A stretch of DNA of 64,000 bases from assembly GCA_020851375.1 (NCBI GenBank), contig JADZCV010000044.1, forward strand, positions 62,001 through 126,000, given 5' to 3'. Positions 16,299 through 23,676 of the stretch are shown here, piece after piece (the first letter of the stretch is position 1; each line of letters starts with the position of its first letter). This DNA is from Nitrospirota bacterium. GTDB taxonomy: Bacteria > Nitrospirota > 9FT-COMBO-42-15 > HDB-SIOI813. The notes under the pieces were generated by a model that saw nothing but the letters and a program-made list of their open reading frames with translations, had not been told where the DNA came from and searched no databases. The position numbers and the translations under genes are program-made.

Positions 16299-17447
16299 AT
16301 GGGAAAAAGCAGGCTTTTGATTACCTGTGCAAAGGGAATAACCCCATTTTTGAGGGAGGAACTCCTTCTTCTGGGATTCCCGGTAATCTCTGAAACTGTC
16401 GCAGGCATTGAGACAGAAGGGACTATGGACGATACCTTTCGTCTGAACCTCCTGCTCCGCACAGGGCATCGCGTACTCTTTCTTATCAGAAAATTCCGTG
16501 CAGGAGACGCTGATGATCTGTATCGTGCAGTGTCTGATATCGCGTGGGAGGAGTATATCGCCGGCGATGGATATCTCTGTGTGACATCCAGTGTGGATAA
16601 TCCGACTGTCAGGACATCACTCTTTGCCAATGTAACGTGCAAGGATGCGATTGTGGACAGGATCAGGGATAAGTGCGGACAGCGTCCTGATTCCGGACCC
16701 AAAAAAGACCGGGTTGTGGTCAACCTGTACTGGAAGGATGAGGACTGCTCCATTTATCTGGATACCTCCGGCGAACCCCTCTCCAGACGCAGCTACAGAA
16801 AGATCCCCATGCATGCGCCCATGCAGGAGACCCTTGCGGCAGCAATTATCATGGCTACAGGCTGGAACGGGAGCAGCCACTTCGTTAACCCCATGTGCGG
16901 CAGCGGCACCCTTGCCATAGAGGCTGCCCTTGCAGGCCTGAACGTGGCTCCGGGGATATTACGGGATAATTTCGGATTCATGCATCTGAAGGGCTTTAAC
17001 AAATCCCTTTGGATGAGGCTGCGCACAGAGTCTGTAAAATCCGCCAGGAACACCATCAATTTCAGGATTATTGCCACTGACATAAACAGGGATGCAGTTG
17101 CGGCTGCCAGGCAGAACGCCGCCCTGGCCGGTGTTGAAAAACATATCGAATTTGCCGTATGTAATTATTCTGAAACGCCAATTCCCGGCGGTAACGGTGT
17201 CGTTATCCTTAATCCTGAATATGGAGAAAGAATGGGACAGGCCAAAGAGCTTGAGAGTGTATACAAGGGTATCGGCGATTTCCTTAAACAGAGGTGCAAA
17301 GGCTATACAGGATATATATTTACAGGAAATCCGGACCTGGCAAAAAAGGTGGGATTAAGGACAAACAGAAAGGTCCCCTTTTTTAACGGAGCTATAGAAT
17401 GCAGGCTGCTTGAGTATGAATTGTACGATGGAAGCAGAAAAAAATAA
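16299..17447 (+). CDS. THUMP-domain 23S rRNA methyltransferase, RlmL type
   Basis: S-adenosylmethionine-dependent RNA methyltransferase of the RlmL/Trm14 group, 382 residues. A THUMP RNA-binding region spans about residues 45-160. The methyltransferase domain contains FVNPMCGSGTLAIEAAL (motif I) and IATDINRDAV (motif II). The catalytic motif IV reads NPEYGERMG where the family normally has NPPYGER, a striking change of the second proline to glutamate. AAGGAG lies before the ATG. The C-terminal RlmK module of E. coli RlmL is absent. The exact target cannot be fixed from sequence. Confidence 0.85.
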   Translation: MGKSRLLITCAKGITPFLREELLLLGFPVISETVAGIETEGTMDDTFRLNLLLRTGHRVLFLIRKFRAGDADDLYRAVSDIAWEEYIAGDGYLCVTSSVDNPTVRTSLFANVTCKDAIVDRIRDKCGQRPDSGPKKDRVVVNLYWKDEDCSIYLDTSGEPLSRRSYRKIPMHAPMQETLAAAIIMATGWNGSSHFVNPMCGSGTLAIEAALAGLNVAPGILRDNFGFMHLKGFNKSLWMRLRTESVKSARNTINFRIIATDINRDAVAAARQNAALAGVEKHIEFAVCNYSETPIPGGNGVVILNPEYGERMGQAKELESVYKGIGDFLKQRCKGYTGYIFTGNPDLAKKVGLRTNRKVPFFNGAIECRLLEYELYDGSRKK

Positions 17448-17461
17448 TTTCTTAGTCTTCC

Positions 17462-17491
17462 TTGACTAACTGTATTAATGTATGCTAATAT
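17462..17491 (+). promoter_or_regulatory. Predicted cold-shock gene promoter (extended -10)
   Basis: TTGACT (17462-17467), an 18-base spacer, TAATAT (17486-17491) preceded by TGC, an extended -10. The start point near 17498 gives a leader of about 115 bases before the cold-shock ATG. Confidence 0.65.
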
Positions 17492-17524
17492 AAAAACAGA
17501 ATTTTGGAAGTTTTTGATTTTTTT

Positions 17525-17560
17525 AAGGCCACAAAGACTTTTCGACTTTGTGGCTTTTTT
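17525..17560 (+). terminator. Rho-independent terminator or attenuator in the csp leader
   Basis: A 12-base-pair stem (17525-17536 with 17546-17557; core GCCACAAAG / CTTTGTGGC) with a nine-base loop and a run of T to 17560. It lies downstream of the promoter at 17462 and upstream of the csp start, with no second promoter between, so csp must be read through it. Confidence 0.75.
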
Positions 17561-17612
17561 ATTTGTTAAGACCTTCTGAGATTTGAGTTCAAAGAAAAGG
17601 AGGTAATAGTAA

Positions 17613-17813
17613 ATGGCTAAAGGAACAGTAAAGTGGTTCAATGATTCAAAAGGCTTTGGTTTTATCACAAGCGAAGACGGTAGTGATGTATTTGTTCATC
17701 ATACTTCCATCCAGGGCGAAGGCTTTAAGAGCCTTGCCGAGGGTGACTCAGTTCAATTTGATACTGAAGCGGGACCGAAAGGCCCCAAGGCAATCAATGT
17801 AACAAAGATGTAA
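17613..17813 (+). CDS. Cold-shock protein, CspA family
   Basis: Single OB-fold nucleic-acid chaperone, 66 residues, with RNP1 KGFGFI and RNP2 VFVHH. It binds single-stranded RNA and DNA, and family members melt RNA hairpins and act as antiterminators. A very strong AAAGGAGGT ribosome site precedes the ATG. The long leader with a terminator-like hairpin suggests control by attenuation, possibly temperature-dependent or autoregulatory. A strong terminator follows. Confidence 0.97.
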   Translation: MAKGTVKWFNDSKGFGFITSEDGSDVFVHHTSIQGEGFKSLAEGDSVQFDTEAGPKGPKAINVTKM

Positions 17814-17825
17814 TTGAATCATAAT

Positions 17826-17863
17826 AGCCCCCCCTTGCTTCTGCATGCGGGGGGCTTTTTTTT
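17826..17863 (+). terminator. Terminator of the cold-shock gene
   Basis: GC-rich stem AGCCCCCC / GGGGGGCT (17826-17833 with 17849-17856) followed by eight T residues (17856-17863). Confidence 0.9.
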
Positions 17864-17896
17864 CATGTCATTAGAACGGTTTACGTTCCATACAAA

Positions 17897-18871
17897 TCAC
17901 TCTGCCGGGAACAGAGGTTCCCCGCTTGCCTCATACCAGCGCAGAATCCCGTCCCAGATTTCCTGAGCCGTTTCAGCGTACCAGAACAATTCCCGGTCCT
18001 CCGGGTCAATGACACCCTCATCAACAAGAAAGTCCGCATTGAATGCCTGCCTCCAGTATGCCTCACCCACCAGGATGATGGGAAGCGGTCTTATGGTGCG
18101 TGTCTGCACCAGCGTCAGGGTTTCGAACAACTCGTCAAATGTCCCATAACCTCCGGGAAAGGCAACCAGGGCCCTGGCACGCAGGAGAAAATGGAGCTTA
18201 CGCAGGGCGAAGTAGTGGAAACTGAAGCAGAGTTCGGGCGTAATATATGGGTTCGGATACTGCTCATGGGGCAGGTTGATATTCAATCCTACAGATTTGG
18301 CCCCCAGGTCATACGCACCGCGGTTTGCAGCTTCCATTATACCCGGGCCGCCTCCTGTCACGACAACTATGCGGCTGTCCCCTGAATTTTGCCTGTAGCT
18401 CGTTACCAACCGGCTGAACTCACGTGCAATTTCGTAGTAGAAGCTCTTTGCCAGGATACGTTCCCCTATCTCAAGCCTGCTTTGCAGCACTTTATCGGAT
18501 GGGGCCCCGGCAAGGGACCGGCGCAGCAAATCTACCTTGCGCTGAGCAGCAGAAGTCTCTGAAATACGGGTACTGCCGAAGACAACGATGGTCTGTCCGA
18601 TGCCATGCTGTTTAAGAAATAATTCAGGTTTAAGATAATCCAACTGAAGACGCACTCCGCGGGTGTCATCCCGGCTTAGAAAATCAACATCATGGTCGGC
18701 CTCCCTGTAGCTCGGGCTTGCCAGTATGGCCTTGATGCGCAGCAGCGCCTCAGGGTCTTCATCAGCGGACTTGGGCTTCTGCCATGGCAGCGGCTCCTGA
18801 CGCTCCTGCGGGTGAGCCGGGGCGGGAATTCTTATATCTTTTCCTGAAGGCGGCCTTCTGTTATTTTTCAT
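17897..18871 (-). CDS. LOG-family (TIGR00730-type) nucleotide hydrolase-like protein
   Basis: Rossmann-fold protein of the LOG/PpnN group, 324 residues. Family members cleave nucleoside monophosphates at the N-glycosidic bond, or make cytokinins in plants. It shows VTGGGPGIMEAANRGAYD and the hallmark PGGYGTFDELFE (PGGxGTxxE). A basic, proline-rich extension of about 60 residues precedes the domain. It lies four bases after engB. Older databases call this family lysine decarboxylase, which is misleading. Confidence 0.85.
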   Translation of the reverse strand: MKNNRRPPSGKDIRIPAPAHPQERQEPLPWQKPKSADEDPEALLRIKAILASPSYREADHDVDFLSRDDTRGVRLQLDYLKPELFLKQHGIGQTIVVFGSTRISETSAAQRKVDLLRRSLAGAPSDKVLQSRLEIGERILAKSFYYEIAREFSRLVTSYRQNSGDSRIVVVTGGGPGIMEAANRGAYDLGAKSVGLNINLPHEQYPNPYITPELCFSFHYFALRKLHFLLRARALVAFPGGYGTFDELFETLTLVQTRTIRPLPIILVGEAYWRQAFNADFLVDEGVIDPEDRELFWYAETAQEIWDGILRWYEASGEPLFPAE

Positions 18872-18875
18872 ACGA

Positions 18876-19490
18876 TTATCCGCACTCCATCAGTTTATTC
18901 GTTTCCTCAATAAACTGAAGCAGTTCCCGTTTGCCCTTGTTTGCGGTGGAGGATGTCTGAAACTGCTTCGGGAGTTCTTCCCATGTTTCCAGCATGACCC
19001 TGTTATAACTGCTGATGTTTTTCATTAACTGCCCTGACGTGAGTTTATCTGTTTTCGTAAATACCATGACAAAAGGAATTTCATTGCCTGCAAGCCACTC
19101 CATAAACTGCAGATCCATTTCCTGCGGTCCAAGCCTCGAATCTATCAGTACGAAGAGACAGAGCAGATTCTCTCTTTTTAATATATACTCCGTTAAGAAT
19201 ATATTCCATTCTTCCTTTTTACTTTTTGACACACTTGCATAACCATAGCCCGGCAAATCAACGAGATACCAGGGGGCTTCTGTTTCATTGATAATAAAAT
19301 GATTTATCAACTGGGTCTTGCCAGGCTTATCCGAAGCCCTCGCAAGTCCCTTTTGTCCGGTAAGGTAATTTATCAGCGATGACTTGCCTACGTTCGATCT
19401 CCCGATGAAGGCAAACTCAGGAATACCCGCTTCCGGACATTTTCTATAATCGGTGCTGCTCATTACAAAAGTGGCGCTCTTGATTATCAT
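18876..19490 (-). CDS. engB: Ribosome-biogenesis GTPase EngB/YihA
   Basis: Essential GTPase required for assembly of the large ribosomal subunit. About 204 residues. G1 GRSNVGKSS, G3 DLPGYG and G4 TKTD are visible. The frame extends to 19508 with TTG, but ATG 19490 (MIIKSATFV) matches family N termini. A promoter 19 bases upstream leaves only a leader of about 10-12 bases and no ribosome site. Confidence 0.93.
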   Translation of the reverse strand: MIIKSATFVMSSTDYRKCPEAGIPEFAFIGRSNVGKSSLINYLTGQKGLARASDKPGKTQLINHFIINETEAPWYLVDLPGYGYASVSKSKKEEWNIFLTEYILKRENLLCLFVLIDSRLGPQEMDLQFMEWLAGNEIPFVMVFTKTDKLTSGQLMKNISSYNRVMLETWEELPKQFQTSSTANKGKRELLQFIEETNKLMECG

Positions 19491-19508
19491 AATAGTTTTA
19501 AGATACAA

Positions 19509-19537
19509 AGTATACGCTATTCAGCCACCATCGGCAA
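19509..19537 (-). promoter_or_regulatory. Predicted promoter of engB
   Basis: Minus strand: TTGCCG (19532-19537), a 17-base spacer, TATACT (19509-19514). Confidence 0.6.
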
Positions 19538-19559
19538 GACTACCGGGATTAATCCTAAG

Positions 19560-19589
19560 TTGACAAACCATGCATTTTTAAGGTAATTA
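19560..19589 (+). promoter_or_regulatory. Possible promoter of amiC
   Basis: TTGACA (19560-19565), an 18-base spacer, TAATTA (19584-19589). The -10 match is moderate. The leader to the ATG at 19603 would be only about seven bases. Confidence 0.45.
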
Positions 19590-19602
19590 AATATGACAAG
19601 TC

Positions 19603-20793
19603 ATGCAAGCAATCAGGCACATCTTATTTTATGCATCACTGGTAATCTGCATGTTGTATGTAGCAGCTGCTCCGGCTGTTTCTGCACTGGACAAGACTCC
19701 GCAGGCCACCATAAACGGCATACGCTACTGGAAGGATCCTAATTACACAAGGATAGTCGTTGATTTAAGCAATCCCTCTGCTTTCAGCAAGAAGTATTTG
19801 CATAACCCTGACAGGCTCTTTATTGACCTCCATAATACAAGCCTGGGCAGGGGACTAAATCCAATCCAGATCAGCGACGGGGTTGTCACTCAGGTGCGGG
19901 CCGGTCAGCATGATAAAGAAACCGTGCGTGTCGTTATTGATTTCAGCTCCAGGGCTGAATACAAGATACTGCCTCTGACGTCCCCTGACAGGCTGGTAAT
20001 AGATGTGTTCCGTGAAAACATTCCTCCTGCTGCTGAACCGGCCCCGCAGACTGATAATGGCAGTGATAAAAATACCATCATGAAAAGTCAGACTATCGTG
20101 ATAGACCCGGGACACGGCGGTAAAGACCCCGGAGCCATAGGAAAACAAGGCCTCAGGGAGAAGGACGTTGTGCTTGATGTAGGACTTCGGCTGCGCAAAC
20201 TCGTCAAAGAGAGGCTCGGCATAAATGTGATAATGACAAGAGACACAGACGTCTTTATCCCTCTTGAGGAAAGGACTGCAATTGCCAATACACGGGGGGC
20301 GGATCTATTTGTATCAGTACACGCAAATTCAAGCAGGCGGCAGGGGGCAAACGGCGTTGAGACATATCTCCTCGGGAGGGCAACAGACAGAGATGCCATG
20401 GCAACAGCAGAGCGTGAGAACAGTGCATCAGAGAGCTCATTGAATACGCTGCAGCTGATACTTGCAGACCTTGTAAATACAGCCAGGAAGGAAGAGTCAT
20501 TAAGGCTGGCCCATTATGTCCAGGAAAATATGATAGGGCATATGGAGAACCGTTACAAAATAAATGACCTCGGTGTAAAACAGGCTCCTTTTTATGTCCT
20601 TGTGAATGCGAGGATGCCAGGCATCCTCGCTGAAATATCCTTCATCAGCAACCCTGAAGAAGAACGGTTGCTGTCTGACGCCGGACACAGGCAGGAGATT
20701 GCTGAGGCGATCTTAAAGGGGATCAGAAAATACATCGAGTCTACACCTCTCCTCGCTCAGCCGAAACAGGCAGCCTATGAACCTCTCCCGTAA
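19603..20793 (+). CDS. N-acetylmuramoyl-L-alanine amidase, AmiC type (AMIN + Amidase_3)
   Basis: Periplasmic zinc amidase that cuts the stem peptide from muramic acid during septum splitting. It has 396 residues. A signal peptide ends near residue 28 (AVSALD). An AMIN domain (about 35-140) targets the septum or peptidoglycan. The catalytic Amidase_3 domain begins at IVIDPGHGGKDPGA (zinc His) and continues with REKDVVLDV (zinc Glu), FVSVHANS (zinc His) and a catalytic Glu in ILAEISFISN. It precedes truA and the dcw cluster, in keeping with a cell-division role. Confidence 0.93.
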   Translation: MQAIRHILFYASLVICMLYVAAAPAVSALDKTPQATINGIRYWKDPNYTRIVVDLSNPSAFSKKYLHNPDRLFIDLHNTSLGRGLNPIQISDGVVTQVRAGQHDKETVRVVIDFSSRAEYKILPLTSPDRLVIDVFRENIPPAAEPAPQTDNGSDKNTIMKSQTIVIDPGHGGKDPGAIGKQGLREKDVVLDVGLRLRKLVKERLGINVIMTRDTDVFIPLEERTAIANTRGADLFVSVHANSSRRQGANGVETYLLGRATDRDAMATAERENSASESSLNTLQLILADLVNTARKEESLRLAHYVQENMIGHMENRYKINDLGVKQAPFYVLVNARMPGILAEISFISNPEEERLLSDAGHRQEIAEAILKGIRKYIESTPLLAQPKQAAYEPLP

Positions 20794-20804
20794 ATCCCTG
20801 ACTT

Positions 20805-21662
20805 ATGACACATAATGTCAAACTGATTATAGAATATGACGGCACAGATTATCACGGCTGGCAGAGGCAGGCTTCTCCGCATGGCGCAGAAGGTGATTTA
20901 CACAAGACTATACAGGGAACTATTGAAGATGTCCTTTCACGCATCATCAGGCAGCCTGCAAAAATAGTAGCTGCCGGCAGGACTGACGCCGGAGTTCATG
21001 CTGCAGGACAAGTTATACATTTCAAGTCAGTACTGCAGATCAATGAATCATCATGGGTTAAGGCAATAAACTCTCTGCTCCCCGAAGATATAGTTGTTAA
21101 GAAGGCAGAGTATGTCCATGATGGATTTAATGCCAGGTTTGATGCAAAGAGCAAGGTCTACAAATATTTCATATTAAATTCCCATCTCCCCTCGTCATTT
21201 CAGAGAAATTATATGTGGCACATTAAATACCCCCTCGATGTTTCATTGATGGAAAAGGCATCCCAATATCTGATTGGCAACCACGACTTCTCGTCTTTCC
21301 GGGCGTCTGATTGCAGTTCCAGGTCTCCGGTCAAAACACTCGGCAGGCTTGAGGTTGATGTGGCAACATTTACTACTGAATGCGGCTTCATCAGGCCATC
21401 TGTGCCGGTATTACAGGCCGGCGCTGTATCATCCGGTTCAGCTGCGCCGGGCAAAGAAAAAGACAGGATTATTTCTTTCACGTTTGAAGCAAGGTCATAC
21501 CTGCAGCACATGGTAAGGAATATTGTAGGGACATTGGCAGAGGTCGGAAGAGGGAAAACACCTCCATCTGATATTGATAAAATTCTGGAGAAGAGAGACC
21601 GGCGCTATGCAGGTCCTATTGCGCCTCCGCATGGGCTGTACCTGGATGAGGTAAGGTATTGA
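20805..21662 (+). CDS. truA: tRNA pseudouridine(38-40) synthase TruA
   Basis: Converts uridine to pseudouridine in the tRNA anticodon arm. It has 285 residues, slightly long. The catalytic aspartate lies in AAGRTDAGVHA near residue 64, and YDGTDYHGWQRQ opens the protein. An insertion of about 25 residues (SVPVLQAGAVSSGSAAPGKE region) precedes the C-terminal FEARSYLQHMVRNIVGTL motif. It starts 11 bases after amiC. Confidence 0.95.
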   Translation: MTHNVKLIIEYDGTDYHGWQRQASPHGAEGDLHKTIQGTIEDVLSRIIRQPAKIVAAGRTDAGVHAAGQVIHFKSVLQINESSWVKAINSLLPEDIVVKKAEYVHDGFNARFDAKSKVYKYFILNSHLPSSFQRNYMWHIKYPLDVSLMEKASQYLIGNHDFSSFRASDCSSRSPVKTLGRLEVDVATFTTECGFIRPSVPVLQAGAVSSGSAAPGKEKDRIISFTFEARSYLQHMVRNIVGTLAEVGRGKTPPSDIDKILEKRDRRYAGPIAPPHGLYLDEVRY

Positions 21663-21728
21663 GCATGAATGGAATAAGCCATTTGGGAACATAAAGCGTT
21701 ACTTCAATATATGGGATATCGTCCGAAC

Positions 21729-21737
21729 TTATCCACA
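21729..21737 (+). promoter_or_regulatory. Consensus DnaA box upstream of the dcw cluster
   Basis: TTATCCACA is a perfect match to the 9-base DnaA box TTATnCACA. It lies about 75 bases before the mraZ promoter. Only one copy is seen, so it is not an origin; a regulatory or chance occurrence is possible. Confidence 0.4.
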
Positions 21738-21802
21738 ATATGATGTGTAGTTTTCAACAACACTAAATATTTCCTAACCCTTTAAAATTTATCATTTTTT
21801 TC

Positions 21803-21830
21803 TTGACAATTTATTTTCATAGTATATACT
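21803..21830 (+). promoter_or_regulatory. Predicted promoter of the dcw cluster
   Basis: TTGACA (21803-21808), a 16-base spacer, TATACT (21825-21830), just upstream of the MraZ boxes. Confidence 0.7.
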
Positions 21831-21842
21831 TTCATCCATCGG

Positions 21843-21876
21843 TGGGATGAAGTGGGATGTAATGGTGTAAATGGGC
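21843..21876 (+). promoter_or_regulatory. MraZ operator: four TGGG-type direct repeats
   Basis: TGGGA (21843), TGGGA (21853), TGGTG (21863) and TGGGC (21872). The first three are spaced ten bases apart and the fourth nine. MraZ is known to bind TGGGn repeats of ten-base period in front of its own gene. The array lies just after the promoter, where binding would repress the cluster. Confidence 0.75.
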
Positions 21877-21904
21877 AGGTTTTGGCAAAGGAGACCACGA
21901 TTTA

Positions 21905-22348
21905 ATGTTTCGTGGAAGATACCATCACACAATTGACGCAAAGGGACGCCTGAGCATTCCATCCAAGTTCAGGGATAAGGTTCTCCATAGTTATGCAGGC
22001 CAGTTGATCCTTATTAAAGACCTCGTTGACAGGTGTATTGCCGCATACACACCTGACGGATGGGAGGATCTTACCATGAAAATCCAGAAGGCCTCATCGC
22101 TCGCAGAAGAGGTTAAGGCCTTCCGCCGCCTTATGTTCTCTGAAGCAGAAGACTGCGTTATTGACAAGCAGGGCAGAATCCTGATACCTCCAAGGCTCAG
22201 AGAGTATGCCTCTCTGGAAAAAGAAGTGCTCGTGGCAGGTGTTGAAAATAATAAGATTGAATTCTGGAACCCGCAGATGTGGGAAGATGCAATGGCCGCC
22301 TATGATCCAAGGGATATAGCAAGGAAGATGGCGGAAATGGGCATATAA
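21905..22348 (+). CDS. mraZ: Transcriptional regulator MraZ
   Basis: First gene of the dcw cluster; an AbrB-fold ring-forming repressor of its own operon. It has 147 residues with two SpoVT/AbrB repeats: HTIDAKGRLSIPSKFR and CVIDKQGRILIPPRLR. AAAGGAG precedes the ATG. Its binding repeats lie immediately upstream. Confidence 0.95.
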   Translation: MFRGRYHHTIDAKGRLSIPSKFRDKVLHSYAGQLILIKDLVDRCIAAYTPDGWEDLTMKIQKASSLAEEVKAFRRLMFSEAEDCVIDKQGRILIPPRLREYASLEKEVLVAGVENNKIEFWNPQMWEDAMAAYDPRDIARKMAEMGI

Positions 22349-22352
22349 GTAA

Positions 22353-23282
22353 GTGAAACAACATATCCCTGTATTGCTGGAGGAGGTCTTGAAGCAGTTG
22401 CGATGCGAACGCCCCGGTCTCTATGTTGATTGCACTGTCGGAGCAGGCGGACATGCCTCAGCAATTCTTTCGTCATCTCCCAATAACAGGGTAATAGGGA
22501 TTGACTGGGACAGTACGGCAATAGAAACGGCAAGAGAAAATCTCAGGGAATTTGGAGACAGGGTGACATTCATCCGGGAGGACTACTCCTCCATAGGGTC
22601 TGTACTTGATGAAATGGAGATAAGAGAAACAGACGGTATCCTGTTTGATCTCGGACTCTCCTCCATGCAGGTGGATTCTCCGGAGCGCGGGTTCAGTTTC
22701 CGCTATGACAGCCCGCTTGACATGCGGATGGACAGGAGGAAACAAACAACAGCAGCAGAACTCGCAAACAATCTCGACGCCGGCGAACTCGCCCATATAC
22801 TTAAGGTCTTCGGTGAAGAAAGATGGGCCGGAAGGATTGCTTCGGCTATTGTAAGGGAGAGAGGCAGGGGCGCAATTACAACAACCGGCCGGTTAGCGGA
22901 AGTTGTCAGCTCAGCTGTGCCTCATTCGTTCAGGCCGGCCCGCATCCACCCTGCCACTAAAACGTTTCAGGCACTCAGAATCGCCGTTAACAGAGAATTG
23001 GATCATATAGATGAGGCAATAAAGGACGCAGTCAGGCATCTCAAAAAGGGGTGCCGCATCTGTGTTATTTCGTTTCATTCCCTGGAGGACAGGATCGTCA
23101 AGCAGACGCTGCGAGCTATGGAGAAGGGGTGCATATGTCCGCCCCGTATTCCATATTGCATATGCGGACTCAAAAAAGAGATAACTGTACTGACCAGGAA
23201 ACCCATCAGGCCTTCCTCAGCAGAGATTATCAGCAACCCGCGATCAGGAAGTGCCAGGCTTCGCGCAGCAGAGAGAATATAA
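22353..23282 (+). CDS. rsmH: 16S rRNA (cytosine(1402)-N4)-methyltransferase RsmH (MraW)
   Basis: Methylates C1402 in the ribosomal P site. It has 309 residues from a GTG start. HIPVLLEEVL, VDCTVGAGGHA (SAM-binding motif I), DGILFDLGLSSMQVD (catalytic region), HPATKTFQALRIAVNRE and SFHSLEDRIVK are all present. It lies four bases after mraZ. Confidence 0.96.
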   Translation: MKQHIPVLLEEVLKQLRCERPGLYVDCTVGAGGHASAILSSSPNNRVIGIDWDSTAIETARENLREFGDRVTFIREDYSSIGSVLDEMEIRETDGILFDLGLSSMQVDSPERGFSFRYDSPLDMRMDRRKQTTAAELANNLDAGELAHILKVFGEERWAGRIASAIVRERGRGAITTTGRLAEVVSSAVPHSFRPARIHPATKTFQALRIAVNRELDHIDEAIKDAVRHLKKGCRICVISFHSLEDRIVKQTLRAMEKGCICPPRIPYCICGLKKEITVLTRKPIRPSSAEIISNPRSGSARLRAAERI

Positions 23283-23311
23283 CAGTTTGACTTAAGAACA
23301 GGAGGTACAAA

Positions 23312-23674
23312 GTGCGCTCAGGTTTGAAAATCCTGCCGGTCGTCTTTTTTGTAATTATGCTCGGTTATGTGGTACAAAGGAGCTATGTTATGAAACTTGG
23401 CTATGAGATAGAAGGTCTCAAAAAAGAATTAAAAAACCTGCAGCAGATTAATAATGGTCTCCTCATAGAGAGGGCCGCTTTGACATCCACTGAACGCATA
23501 GAAAAAATAGCAACGACCTTTATAGGGATGAAAAATCCTGACAACAGCCAGATCATTGTAGTCAGGAATTCGGAAGAAACAGGCAGGAGAAGCACTTATG
23601 CAAGGTTAAATACGGATGATGACCATGGAAATTCACCTGTTAAACTCGTAAAATACTTTAATCAAAGACTGTAA
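23312..23674 (+). CDS. ftsL: FtsL-like cell division protein
   Basis: Small bitopic division protein, 120 residues from a GTG start with an AGGAGG site. It has a short cytoplasmic N terminus, one transmembrane segment (LPVVFFVIMLGYVVQ) and a periplasmic coiled coil (EIEGLKKELKNLQQIN). FtsL, FtsB and FtsQ form the complex that activates FtsWI. Sequence is poorly conserved in this family; the position between rsmH and ftsI makes the call. Confidence 0.85.
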   Translation: MRSGLKILPVVFFVIMLGYVVQRSYVMKLGYEIEGLKKELKNLQQINNGLLIERAALTSTERIEKIATTFIGMKNPDNSQIIVVRNSEETGRRSTYARLNTDDDHGNSPVKLVKYFNQRL

Positions 23675-23676
23675 TA

